From: an uncultured Oceanospirillales bacterium
Lineage (GTDB): Bacteria; Pseudomonadota; Gammaproteobacteria; Pseudomonadales; Endozoicomonadaceae
Direction of reading: 5' to 3'
Assembly (NCBI GenBank): GCA_947040555.1
Contig: CAMRBW010000020.1
Location: forward strand, 1-42,065
DNA length: 42,065 nt
The notes beneath the pieces were generated by a model. It was given only the letters and a program-made list of their open reading frames with translations, searched no databases and was not told where the DNA came from. Both the position numbers and the translations under genes were made by a program. Positions 24,037-32,292 of this stretch are shown here, piece by piece (the first letter of the stretch is position 1; the number at the start of each line of letters is the position of its first letter).

Positions 24037-27000
24037 TTACAGACTACCAGCATCCTTCTCGCCAGCCGCCGTTCCGGGCGCATATTTAAACTGCAGTCGT
24101 TTGGCCCACAGGTACAGCGACGGAATCACCGCCAGGGTGACAATCATGGAGATAACACATCCCCAGCCCACCACCAGCGCCATGGGCGACATGTAGTTGT
24201 CATAACCGCCAAAACCGTAGGCAAGGGGAATAAGACCCGCCACCGTTGTGATGGTGGTCAGCATGATGGGACGTACACGACTCTGGGTTCCTTCAATAAC
24301 AAATTCCACCAGATTGTCCCTGTTACACAGGTTCTCTGTCTCCATAAAGTGCCAGACCAGAACCAGACTGTTGTTCACCATAATACCGATCAGAGCGATT
24401 ATGCCGATGATGGAGAAGAAGCTCAGTACCTGATTGTGGACGAATAAAATGAACAGGGCGCCACTGATGCCAAACGGTATCACCGTAAGGATGATCAGAG
24501 ACTCAACAAACCGGTCAAACAGGAAGATCAACAGCAGCGAGATGCCGATAAGAGCGCAGATGATCGCTATGGTAAAACCATTTTGTGCCTCTTGCGTCTC
24601 CAGAATCTGACCGGCCGCGATGATGCTGGCTCCCCCGTAGTTTTTGTCCGCAAACGCTGTTTGTACGCTATCGAACACGGCAACAGGATCAGTAACGGTC
24701 GCATTCAGGCCGGATGAAACACGAATCACCCGCTTACCATTAAAGTGGTCGATCGTGGCCTGGGAGTCTGTAAACTCCCACCGCACCAGCTCCCGAAGCG
24801 GGATCAGTTTGTTGTCACTCGCCCGAACAAAAATATCATCGAGCTCATCCAGCGAACGATCATTCTCCTCCAGGGCGACACGGAAGTGGACCTCTTCCTC
24901 ACCATTAAAGACACGGGTAACCCGCTGACCGTCGATGGCGTACTTGATCACATCACCGACCTGAGCGGCACTGATACCGTAATAGTTCAGCCAGTCGTAT
25001 TGTAGCGCCGCCTGCACTTGCGGTGCCGGCGCATTCAGATCACGGCGGACACGGGTCGTCCCCTCAAGGGATTTCAGAAAGGCGACAAGATCATTGGCCA
25101 ACTGGTCACGCCCGGCATCGGTGCCACCCACGACACGCAAGTCGACCGGACGACCCACTGGAGGACCTCCGCCGTCAATATCAAACTCAATCTGAGCCAG
25201 TCCCTTGATCTGTTCAGTTTTGGTCTCCCACTCTTCGACGATCTCTTCCGCTTTGCGGGTGCGGCTGTTGGGCGGGGTGAGCGTTATAGCCCAAAAGCTG
25301 TTCGGCGAACCCACTTCACCATACCAATAGGCGACTTCCGGCGTATCTTTGATGATCGCTTCCAGAGCCTGGGTCTGTTGCCAGACTTCATCCAGATCCA
25401 GCTCCGGATCGGCTTCGGCACCCACCTCAACCAGATAGGCTCCATCAACCGGGAAGAACAGAAAACTCAGGCTGTTCCAGGATAACAGCGCCAGTCCAAA
25501 AAAAACGACCAGCGTACAAGGCAAAACGATTTTGCTCTTCCTGATCGCAAGGGCGATCAGCGCATGGAAACCGTCAAGTTTAATTAAGTTATTATGCTTT
25601 ATCGACTGGTTATCTTTTAATACGCCTTTCAGGTGCGCAGGTATAAAGAGCAGCGCGTCCAGAAACGAAAAGCAGAGGGCTATGATCACGGTGAGAGGAA
25701 TCACATACATCACCTTACCGCTATTGCCAGGGAGAAAGAGCAGAGGAATAAAGGCGATCATGGTCGAGAGTATGCTGGCCAGAACCGCAGGGAAAACGCT
25801 TTTTACCCCTTCAGTGACCGCACGCTCAATGGTATATCCCTTTTCAACCAGAGCCACAATTTTATCGCTGACAACCACCGCATCATCCACAATAATTCCG
25901 ATAATCAGAATCAGTGCCGACATGGTGAAAACATCCAGAATCTGACCGAAAGCCGGAAGCAGAGCCAGTGTTCCGAATATACAGACAGGGATAGATATCG
26001 CGACCCAAAAGGCGATGCGTTTTTTCAGGAACAGCGCCAGTGTGATCAGTACCAAAGCCAGACCAAACAGGCCATTGCTCTGCACAATCGTTGCCTTTTC
26101 CTGAATATCTCCGGAAAGATCGGAGCCGATGGCCAGCGTGTATTTATCCCCTAAAAGCTGCTGCCTCCTTTCCAGCAAGGCTTTCACCGCTTTTGAGGTG
26201 CTGATGACATCGCCATTCTCATTGGTGCGCAGATCAAAAATAATGCTCTTTTTGCCATTGATTGAGCCGTAGACATCACCCTTTTCAAAACCACTTTCGA
26301 TCTCTCCGGCGATATCTTTCAGCTGTAATTTTGGGGAAAAAGAGACCAGCATCTCGCGCAGGGATTCAAGGCTGTCCAGCTCTGCGGCGGTTACCAGCTC
26401 AGGGTTATTTTTTAGATACTCTAACCGGCCGCCACTGATAAGCGCATTGCGTTCGGCGATAATTGTCGACACTTCATTGATGGTCAGCCCATAACGCTTG
26501 AGCGATTTTGGTTCCAGCTGGATAAGAAACTCCGGGGCTCTCAGATCGATGGTGTGAACTTCCCCGATTCCGTCAATATCCCTCAGTTCCAACTCTAAAT
26601 TTTTGGCTTTAGCCCGCAACTCCGGATAGGCGACATCGCCGGAGATACCCACCACCATAAAATCGAGACTGTAAGATTTTTGGGACGAAAACGCCGGCCC
26701 ATCGGTAACGCCGGTCGGCAAATCAGCAACACGGGAGAGCGCATCCCGAATATCCTGATAAACGACATTCGGATCAGAAACATTGCTTTCAAGAGCGACC
26801 TCAATGACCGACAAACCGGTCTCTGATGTCGAGATAAATTCCTTGATACCCGAGAGGGAAAGCAACTCTTTTTCAATCTTGCTGGTGACGTTGCTTTCGA
26901 TATCTTGTGCTGTCGCTCCAGGATAGGCCGTCCGGATAGTGCCTTCACCCATATCAAACCGTGGTTTTTCTGCCAGCGGCAAGTTATAGGCGGTAAAGGC

Positions 27001-27078
27001 ACCCATACCGATAATAAGCAGTGTCAGTACTTTAACAGCTAGTTTTCGCAGGGATAAAAACTCTAATAAATAGTTCAT
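24037..27078 (-). CDS. RND efflux transporter permease
   Basis: A 1013-residue inner-membrane proton-driven exporter of the AcrB/MdtB-like HAE family. It has one N-terminal membrane helix (about residues 12-30), a large periplasmic porter domain, then TM2-6 with the proton-relay segment GIIVDDAVVVSDKI in TM4, a second porter loop and TM8-12. Length is typical. ATG 27078 overlaps the adaptor stop by 4 bases (ATGA), so translation is coupled. There is no TolC-like gene beside it; an unlinked outer-membrane channel is assumed. Substrates cannot be predicted. With the divergent two-component system it forms a block inserted between ubiG and mupP. Confidence 0.95.
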   Translation of the reverse strand: MNYLLEFLSLRKLAVKVLTLLIIGMGAFTAYNLPLAEKPRFDMGEGTIRTAYPGATAQDIESNVTSKIEKELLSLSGIKEFISTSETGLSVIEVALESNVSDPNVVYQDIRDALSRVADLPTGVTDGPAFSSQKSYSLDFMVVGISGDVAYPELRAKAKNLELELRDIDGIGEVHTIDLRAPEFLIQLEPKSLKRYGLTINEVSTIIAERNALISGGRLEYLKNNPELVTAAELDSLESLREMLVSFSPKLQLKDIAGEIESGFEKGDVYGSINGKKSIIFDLRTNENGDVISTSKAVKALLERRQQLLGDKYTLAIGSDLSGDIQEKATIVQSNGLFGLALVLITLALFLKKRIAFWVAISIPVCIFGTLALLPAFGQILDVFTMSALILIIGIIVDDAVVVSDKIVALVEKGYTIERAVTEGVKSVFPAVLASILSTMIAFIPLLFLPGNSGKVMYVIPLTVIIALCFSFLDALLFIPAHLKGVLKDNQSIKHNNLIKLDGFHALIALAIRKSKIVLPCTLVVFFGLALLSWNSLSFLFFPVDGAYLVEVGAEADPELDLDEVWQQTQALEAIIKDTPEVAYWYGEVGSPNSFWAITLTPPNSRTRKAEEIVEEWETKTEQIKGLAQIEFDIDGGGPPVGRPVDLRVVGGTDAGRDQLANDLVAFLKSLEGTTRVRRDLNAPAPQVQAALQYDWLNYYGISAAQVGDVIKYAIDGQRVTRVFNGEEEVHFRVALEENDRSLDELDDIFVRASDNKLIPLRELVRWEFTDSQATIDHFNGKRVIRVSSGLNATVTDPVAVFDSVQTAFADKNYGGASIIAAGQILETQEAQNGFTIAIICALIGISLLLIFLFDRFVESLIILTVIPFGISGALFILFVHNQVLSFFSIIGIIALIGIMVNNSLVLVWHFMETENLCNRDNLVEFVIEGTQSRVRPIMLTTITTVAGLIPLAYGFGGYDNYMSPMALVVGWGCVISMIVTLAVIPSLYLWAKRLQFKYAPGTAAGEKDAGSL

Positions 27079-27839
27079 TCTGCATCCCTCTCGCCAAAGT
27101 AAACATGGCTTGCCAGACCGGGATTCAGCTCTGCATCGTGATTATCCAAAGTTACTTCAACCACAAAACCCGGTTCGCTTTCCCGAATCGCTGGCGAAAG
27201 TACGGAAACGATCCCTGTGTAGGATTTTCCGGTGGAGGGGATCGTCACCTTCAGGGTGTCGCCTTTTTTAAACTTGTTGAAATCCATCTCAAGAAGATGA
27301 AAACGGATTTTCAACTGGCTCATGTCGGCGATGGTATAAAGGGGATCGCCAACAGAAACAAACTGTCCCAGCTCAATCCCACGATCAATAACAACACCAT
27401 CAAAAGGGGCGTCCGGCGTCGATTTACCCAAGGTTCTTTGAGCGATTTTGTACTTGGTTTTGTTGACATTCAACTGCGCCCGGCTGATGTTGGTGACACG
27501 CAGCTGGTTTTCCAGATCACTGGCGGAAACACCCTTTTTATTGAAAAGGGATTGATAACGTTTCAGCTGTTTTTCCTGGGCCTCAAGCTCACTCGTGCTG
27601 ACATCCATCTCGTATTTAGAAAGATCGACATTCAGGGAGTAATCCTTTGCTGACAGGCTGAGCAGACCCTCTCCCTGTCTGACATCGTCACCATTCTCAT
27701 AGGTGTATGAATTGACTATCCCGCTGACTTCACTGCGAACAACAACATTCTTTGTCGGCGCGAGTCGGGCAACAATATAATTGTTTGCTCCGGCAATAGA
27801 TGAAAATAAAAAAACACAGGACAGGACTATAACTCTCAT
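27075..27839 (-). CDS. RND efflux periplasmic adaptor (membrane fusion protein)
   Basis: 254 residues from ATG 27839 (MRVIVLSCVFLFSSIAGA), which supplies a clear signal peptide; the longer frame from 27962 is rejected. The lipoyl-like halves are RSEVSGIVNSYTYENGDDV and DAPFDGVVIDRGIELGQFV. They flank an alpha-hairpin (about residues 65-125, LEAQEKQLKRYQSLFNKKG...). A beta-barrel follows (IRFHLLEMDFNKFKKGD...). There is no lipobox Cys. The protein is short compared with AcrA (about 400), with a compact hairpin. It links the permease at 24037 to an outer-membrane factor. Transcribed divergently from the response regulator gene. Confidence 0.9.
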   Translation of the reverse strand: MRVIVLSCVFLFSSIAGANNYIVARLAPTKNVVVRSEVSGIVNSYTYENGDDVRQGEGLLSLSAKDYSLNVDLSKYEMDVSTSELEAQEKQLKRYQSLFNKKGVSASDLENQLRVTNISRAQLNVNKTKYKIAQRTLGKSTPDAPFDGVVIDRGIELGQFVSVGDPLYTIADMSQLKIRFHLLEMDFNKFKKGDTLKVTIPSTGKSYTGIVSVLSPAIRESEPGFVVEVTLDNHDAELNPGLASHVYFGERDAE

Positions 27840-28206
27840 AAAAATATTCCAACAGTAACAGAAGGGATCGCTGAGAAGGGATCGCGGCAATGAGGGATCA
27901 CCGTTTTCAGGATCTCTCTTTCCGCAATGCCTGTTGAGTCTCTTCAGCAGCCACGAGTTCAAGCGGGAACCGCATCTTCCGGCAGCGTGATTTCAGGGGC
28001 GGAAGGGGTCGTCCGATTTCGCAGGTATGATTCGGATCGCCTACCGGGAGCTGTCGCGCTGAGGATCGAAATTCTGCTCTCCAAAATCATGTGCTCGATG
28101 GGAACATCTTAACTTTCGAAGGGTGAAAAAAATGTCTACTACATTTTTTTCACCTGAACAGCGATACAGTTAACCGAATTTGAACACGGGCATAGGGAGT
28201 ATGTTT
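27840..28206. promoter_or_regulatory. Divergent control region between the efflux and two-component genes
   Basis: No gene. Near the adaptor start are three direct repeats GGGATC(G/A)C at 27864, 27878 and 27894, 14 and 16 bp apart. Near the regulator start is a perfect 14-bp palindrome (28122-28154). Both could be protein-binding sites. GATACAGTTAAC after the palindrome may hold the regulator's -10. Confidence 0.45.
28122..28154. promoter_or_regulatory. Perfect 14-bp palindrome upstream of the response regulator
   Basis: GGTGAAAAAAATGT (28122-28135), 5-nt spacer CTACT, then ACATTTTTTTCACC (28141-28154). It lies 52 bp before ATG 28207. On the minus strand GGTGAAAAAAATGT is again the first arm, so the structure is symmetrical. 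It may be an operator, or a hairpin terminating transcription from either side. Confidence 0.6.
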
Positions 28207-28881
28207 ATGCGATTGTTGTTAGTGGAAGATAGCCGGGATGTTGCTGGTATTCTTTATGATTACTTTGAGGCGCTGGGCTACGAACTGGATTATGCCGCTG
28301 ATGGACGACAGGGGCTGAATTTGGCCCTTGAAAATGTCTACGACCTGATCCTTCTGGATGTCATGCTGCCGGGAATGAATGGCCTGGAAGTGTGTGCCGC
28401 ACTACGCCGACATGGTTTAGCAATCCCTATTCTGATGCTGACCGCCAGGGACACCAAAGAAGATACGCTGAACGGATTTGCTCAGGGTGCCAATGACTAT
28501 GTGATCAAACCCTTTGATCTGAATATTCTACAGGCCCGAATAGAAGCTCTGGTACGCCACACAAAGCCTGAGAACTTCCAGCAAAAAATCCGGTGTGGGG
28601 CACTGGAGCTGGATATGGGAACACGGAAAGTGGTACGGGAAGGCCAAAAAATACTGCTGAATCCAACCTGCTTCCGCATTCTTGCAATGCTGGTCAGTAA
28701 AGCCCCCGTCGCGGTGACCCGTGAGGAGATCAGCTACCAACTGTGGAAGGATAATCCGCCGGATGGCGATGTACTGCGCAACCATATCTACCAGCTACGT
28801 AATCAGGTGGATAAACCCTTTGATCAAGCCCTGATTATCACTGTTCATAAAATTGGTTATCGGCTGTATTGCAATGAATAA
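28207..28881 (+). CDS. OmpR/PhoB-family response regulator
   Basis: 224 residues from ATG 28207 (MRLLLVEDSRD); GGGAG lies 7 bp upstream, which favours this ATG over that at 28201. The receiver domain (residues 1-115) has the acidic pocket VED, phospho-acceptor Asp51 in LILLDVMLPGMNG, Thr in MLTARD and Lys in DYVIKPFDL. The C-terminal winged-helix DNA-binding domain (about 130-222) has LNPTCFRILAMLVSK, VTREEISYQLW and RNHIYQLRNQVDKPF. Its stop overlaps the kinase start. It probably controls the divergent RND genes (inferred from the arrangement), perhaps in response to membrane stress. Confidence 0.95.
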   Translation: MRLLLVEDSRDVAGILYDYFEALGYELDYAADGRQGLNLALENVYDLILLDVMLPGMNGLEVCAALRRHGLAIPILMLTARDTKEDTLNGFAQGANDYVIKPFDLNILQARIEALVRHTKPENFQQKIRCGALELDMGTRKVVREGQKILLNPTCFRILAMLVSKAPVAVTREEISYQLWKDNPPDGDVLRNHIYQLRNQVDKPFDQALIITVHKIGYRLYCNE

Positions 28882-30166
28882 CTCGAAAGCACACACCTTT
28901 CAATATCGGATCACTGTCGTTTTTATCCTTATCGCATCGGTGATCGTGATGAGCCAGATGCTGGTGTTTATCTCTGCCATGAAGACAACCGAAGATGCCA
29001 TCAGCCATCGTCGTCTTAATCTTTATCGCACTATTGCTCTACACGGTTTCGCACTTCATGCGGATACAGTCGGTGTTCTCGCTATAGATCTGTTGACAAC
29101 GGCCTACAAGGGATATGACCGGTTGCCGGAGAACATACGTCAGCATATCGATCCTGACTGGCTGGGAGTGCAGGAGATATTTTACGGGCAACAAGAAGAT
29201 GAATTTATGGTTCTGGCCATAAAAGACAGATCCATTGCACCAGAGGATACATTTTATATTATTGAGAACGTTACACTGCTGGAGGTATCCGATGCGGAGG
29301 GTATGTTGTGGGTATCTGGTTATACTACGTTGATGATTGCGCTATTTGTGATGGCCTGTTTTGCCATTATTGTTGTTGCCCGTCGTCTTACCCTGCCCCT
29401 GCAATTACTGAGCAGGCAACTCCATAATAGTACAACGGATGACCTGACTCTGCTGACCGTGCCAGATCAGGCTCCCAGAGAGATCCAGCAGCTTGTGGGC
29501 AGCCTGAATGATTACCGCCAGAGACTGGAACAGTTGATCGAACGTGAACGTTCATTCACCAGCTATGCCAGCCATGAGCTGCGTACCCCCTTAACCGTTG
29601 CACGAGGTGTGGCGGGGTTGCTTGATGTTTCTACTGATCCCGTGTTTATCGAGCGGCAGAAGCAGCGGCTTATCAAAGCCACCGAGGAGATGAACGACGT
29701 TATCGAAACATTGCTGAGTCTTGCACGGAAAGAGAGTCACGACACCATTGTGCCCCTTCCCATCAGCAAAGAACTGCTTGAACAGGTTGTTAGCGATCAC
29801 CAACAGTTACTACGGGGCAAGGCAGTTACCACCCATATCACCCTTGTTCAGGAGCCTGCTGTGCCGGCACCGGAGGCGGTTGTCAGGATTTTGTTGTCTA
29901 ACCTGATCCGTAATGCGATGGCCTGTACCACCGAGGGTAGTGTGATTGTGCATGCCGACAGCAACAGCCTGAAGGTGATCGACAGCGGTTGTGGTCTTGA
30001 TAATAAGGCCTCTGATTATCGGGGATACGGTATCGGACTTCTGATAGTCAATGACATCTGTCGTAAATATGGCTGGCAGTTTTCTCTGGAAAATAATATC
30101 CATCAACCGGGATGTACAGCCTCCATTGTGCTCAGACCTGACGGCGAATCGGAGATATCGCCTTGA
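28874..30166 (+). CDS. Two-component sensor histidine kinase
   Basis: 430 residues from ATG 28874, overlapping the regulator stop by 8 bases. Two membrane helices (about 12-35 and 147-169) enclose a periplasmic sensor of about 110 residues with no recognised fold. A short HAMP-like linker follows. The DHp H-box is YASHELRTPL with phospho-accepting His234. The ATPase has an N-box LLSNLIRNAM, G1 VIDSGCGLD and G2 RGYGIGLLIVND. It should phosphorylate the upstream regulator. The sensor part is PhoQ-like only in layout. No stop or frameshift. Confidence 0.94.
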   Translation: MNNSKAHTFQYRITVVFILIASVIVMSQMLVFISAMKTTEDAISHRRLNLYRTIALHGFALHADTVGVLAIDLLTTAYKGYDRLPENIRQHIDPDWLGVQEIFYGQQEDEFMVLAIKDRSIAPEDTFYIIENVTLLEVSDAEGMLWVSGYTTLMIALFVMACFAIIVVARRLTLPLQLLSRQLHNSTTDDLTLLTVPDQAPREIQQLVGSLNDYRQRLEQLIERERSFTSYASHELRTPLTVARGVAGLLDVSTDPVFIERQKQRLIKATEEMNDVIETLLSLARKESHDTIVPLPISKELLEQVVSDHQQLLRGKAVTTHITLVQEPAVPAPEAVVRILLSNLIRNAMACTTEGSVIVHADSNSLKVIDSGCGLDNKASDYRGYGIGLLIVNDICRKYGWQFSLENNIHQPGCTASIVLRPDGESEISP

Positions 30167-30330
30167 ATAGCAGATGGCTGGTGAGTACCCCTCTCCAGCC
30201 CCAAAAACTAAAACTTATACGACACTGGACTAATCATCCCTTTGCCTTCAACATATCGGAATAATAACTTTCACAGAAGCTCTGCCTCCTGTGCCAACTG
30301 ACTTCTGCATTGACGGAATGGTATACACCA

Positions 30331-31047
30331 ATGGAAGACTCTCGAAGTCGCACGATTCAGGCGATACTTTTCGATCTGGACGGAACCCTGATCGACACAT
30401 CAGACGACTTTGTTCATATACTTAACGCTATGCTCATCGAGGATAACCGTCCTCCAATACCCGCCGACATTATTCGCTCCCACGTTTCCAACGGCTCTCC
30501 GGGCATGATCACTCTTGGTTACGGTCTGCAACCCAGCGATGGGGGTTTTGAGCGGCAAAAGCAGCGTTTTCTGACCCTCTATAAAAATCATACCCGTCTC
30601 GCAGACCGGGATAGCTCCGCAAAACTGTTTGATGATATGGAAGATGTGCTGGCCGCCATTGAAGCCAGCGACATCCCCTGGGGCATCGTCACCAACAAAC
30701 CCCGCCACCTCGCCGAACCCATGCTGGCTCAGCTGAAATTAACGGAACGCTGCAGTGTATTGGTCTGTCCTGACGATGTCAGCAAGGCCAAACCGGAACC
30801 GGATGCACTCTGGCTGGCCGCCGACATTCTGAACTGTACACCCGAGGCCTGCCTCTATGCCGGTGACCATGAACGGGATATTCAGGCAGGCCATGCCGCT
30901 GGAATGATCACCATTGCCGCCCTTTACGGATTTATTCCAAGAGACGAAAATCCCGAGCAGTGGCGTGCCGACTACACTATCAGCTCCCCCTTGGAACTGC
31001 TGGAATGGCTGGACGAGTGTGACTGGCTATTGCCTGATCACCCATAA
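30331..31047 (+). CDS. mupP: HAD phosphatase, probable N-acetylmuramic acid 6-phosphate phosphatase
   Basis: 238 residues from ATG 30331 (MEDSRSRTIQ); a TTG at 30310 is less likely. HAD motif I is LFDLDGTLIDTSDDF, motif II GIVTNKPRH, motif III Lys in SKAKPEPDALW and motif IV YAGDHERDIQAGHAAGM. The Gph/MupP group includes phosphoglycolate phosphatases. Position before yciK and in the mtaD-ubiG neighbourhood points to MupP, the peptidoglycan-recycling enzyme that dephosphorylates MurNAc-6-P in pseudomonads. The ubiG neighbour is now about 6.4 kb upstream because of the efflux insertion. Confidence 0.88.
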   Translation: MEDSRSRTIQAILFDLDGTLIDTSDDFVHILNAMLIEDNRPPIPADIIRSHVSNGSPGMITLGYGLQPSDGGFERQKQRFLTLYKNHTRLADRDSSAKLFDDMEDVLAAIEASDIPWGIVTNKPRHLAEPMLAQLKLTERCSVLVCPDDVSKAKPEPDALWLAADILNCTPEACLYAGDHERDIQAGHAAGMITIAALYGFIPRDENPEQWRADYTISSPLELLEWLDECDWLLPDHP

Positions 31048-31099
31048 CCACAATCCGGTCACGACCTGCGTAAAAATGACAGATATAAGGATAATGACC

Positions 31100-31840
31100 A
31101 TGTTTGAATATCAGGCACCTGAAGGTCTGCTTGAAAATCGCGTTATTCTGGTCACCGGTGCCGGTGACGGCATCGGGCGGACGGCGGCTATCACTTACGC
31201 ACAGTATGGCGCAACGGTGGTTCTGCTCGGACGCACCACCGAGAAGCTGGAACAGGTTTACGACGAGATTGAGTCTGCCGGTTACCCTCAACCGGCCATC
31301 ATTCCCCTGAACCTGGAGGTTGCCGTTCCCCACGATTACGATACCGTGGCAGAGATTATCACCCGGGAGTTTGGTCGGTTGGATGGCCTGCTGCACAACG
31401 CCGGTCTGCTTGGCCGACTCGGCCCGCTGCATCAGTACGACCCGGAGACCTGGCAACAGGTCATGCAGGTAAACGTCAATGCTCCGTTTATGCTCACCCG
31501 CGCCCTGCTGCCTCTTCTGAGGGAGTCCAGTGATGCCTCCGTCGTCTTCACCAGCTCCGGTGTCGGCAACAAAGGCCGGGCACACTGGGGGGCCTACAGT
31601 GTCTCCAAGTTTGCTACCGAAGGTCTGATGCAGGTGTTGGCTGATGAAGAGGATGGGTTAAGTCGAGTACGCTCCAACGCCATCAACCCTGGCGCCACCC
31701 AAACCACCATGCGCGCCAGCGCCTACCCCGCAGAAAATCCAGACACCCTGCCCACCCCGGAAGAGATCATGCCGGTCTATCTCTACCTGATGGGTCAGGA
31801 CAGCCATCCTATTAATGGTCAGGTTCTGAAAGCCCGGTAA
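31100..31840 (+). CDS. yciK: YciK-family short-chain oxidoreductase
   Basis: 246 residues from ATG 31100 (MFEYQAPEGLLENR), with AAGGA at 8-bp spacing; the longer frame from 30914 is spurious. The Rossmann nucleotide site is VTGAGDGIGRTAA, NAG is in LLHNAGLLG, the catalytic Ser is in VVFTSSGVGN and Tyr-x3-Lys in AYSVSKFA. The YciK group is conserved beside ubiG/mupP in gammaproteobacteria. Its substrate is not known. It starts 52 bp after the mupP stop and probably shares its transcript. Confidence 0.93.
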   Translation: MFEYQAPEGLLENRVILVTGAGDGIGRTAAITYAQYGATVVLLGRTTEKLEQVYDEIESAGYPQPAIIPLNLEVAVPHDYDTVAEIITREFGRLDGLLHNAGLLGRLGPLHQYDPETWQQVMQVNVNAPFMLTRALLPLLRESSDASVVFTSSGVGNKGRAHWGAYSVSKFATEGLMQVLADEEDGLSRVRSNAINPGATQTTMRASAYPAENPDTLPTPEEIMPVYLYLMGQDSHPINGQVLKAR

Positions 31841-32292
31841 TCCATTGAATCATCTATCGTCCCGTGCAGCCATGAGGGCAGTAAAACCTCCCTGCTGCCC
31901 GGTATTTCGGGATAAGCTTGAATCGCTGACTGATCTCTCCTACCTTCAATGCCCTATGGTAATACAACATTTTCACCGATAGTTGTACCAACAAGGGCTC
32001 CCGGTTCAACAGAAGTTCCCGATAATGTGCCCGAATTCATCTCCCAGGTTACCCGTCAACTGGAGACCGCCGCAGCCAATCCATTGTGGAATGCTCAGGC
32101 CCCTTCGACCCGCCGAACAAATAAAAAAGGGCTCTTTCTCAGCATCAGCTATATTCCATAATCACAGATTCATTTTGGGTTTTGCAAAAAAATACGACCG
32201 TTGATGAAAATATGGATCGGCTAAGCTCTACCTCCCCCCTACTATAAATCCCCTTCATCTGCGCCTCTAATGCTTTGCTGCCCAAGGAGAGC
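31841..32292. other. Intergenic region before the lectin gene
   Basis: GGGCAG...CTGCCC (about 31877-31901) can form a 6-bp hairpin after yciK but has no T-run. A 70-codon plus-strand ORF (31949-32161) has no SD and no recognisable product. No promoter stands out for the lectin gene. Confidence 0.4.

Noticed and set aside
28122..28154. Classical intrinsic terminator
   Set aside because: The stem is A/T-rich with the T-run inside the arm instead of after it, so an operator is at least as likely.
31949..32161. 70-codon ORF downstream of yciK
   Set aside because: No SD and no similarity I can see; mentioned only in the intergenic entry.
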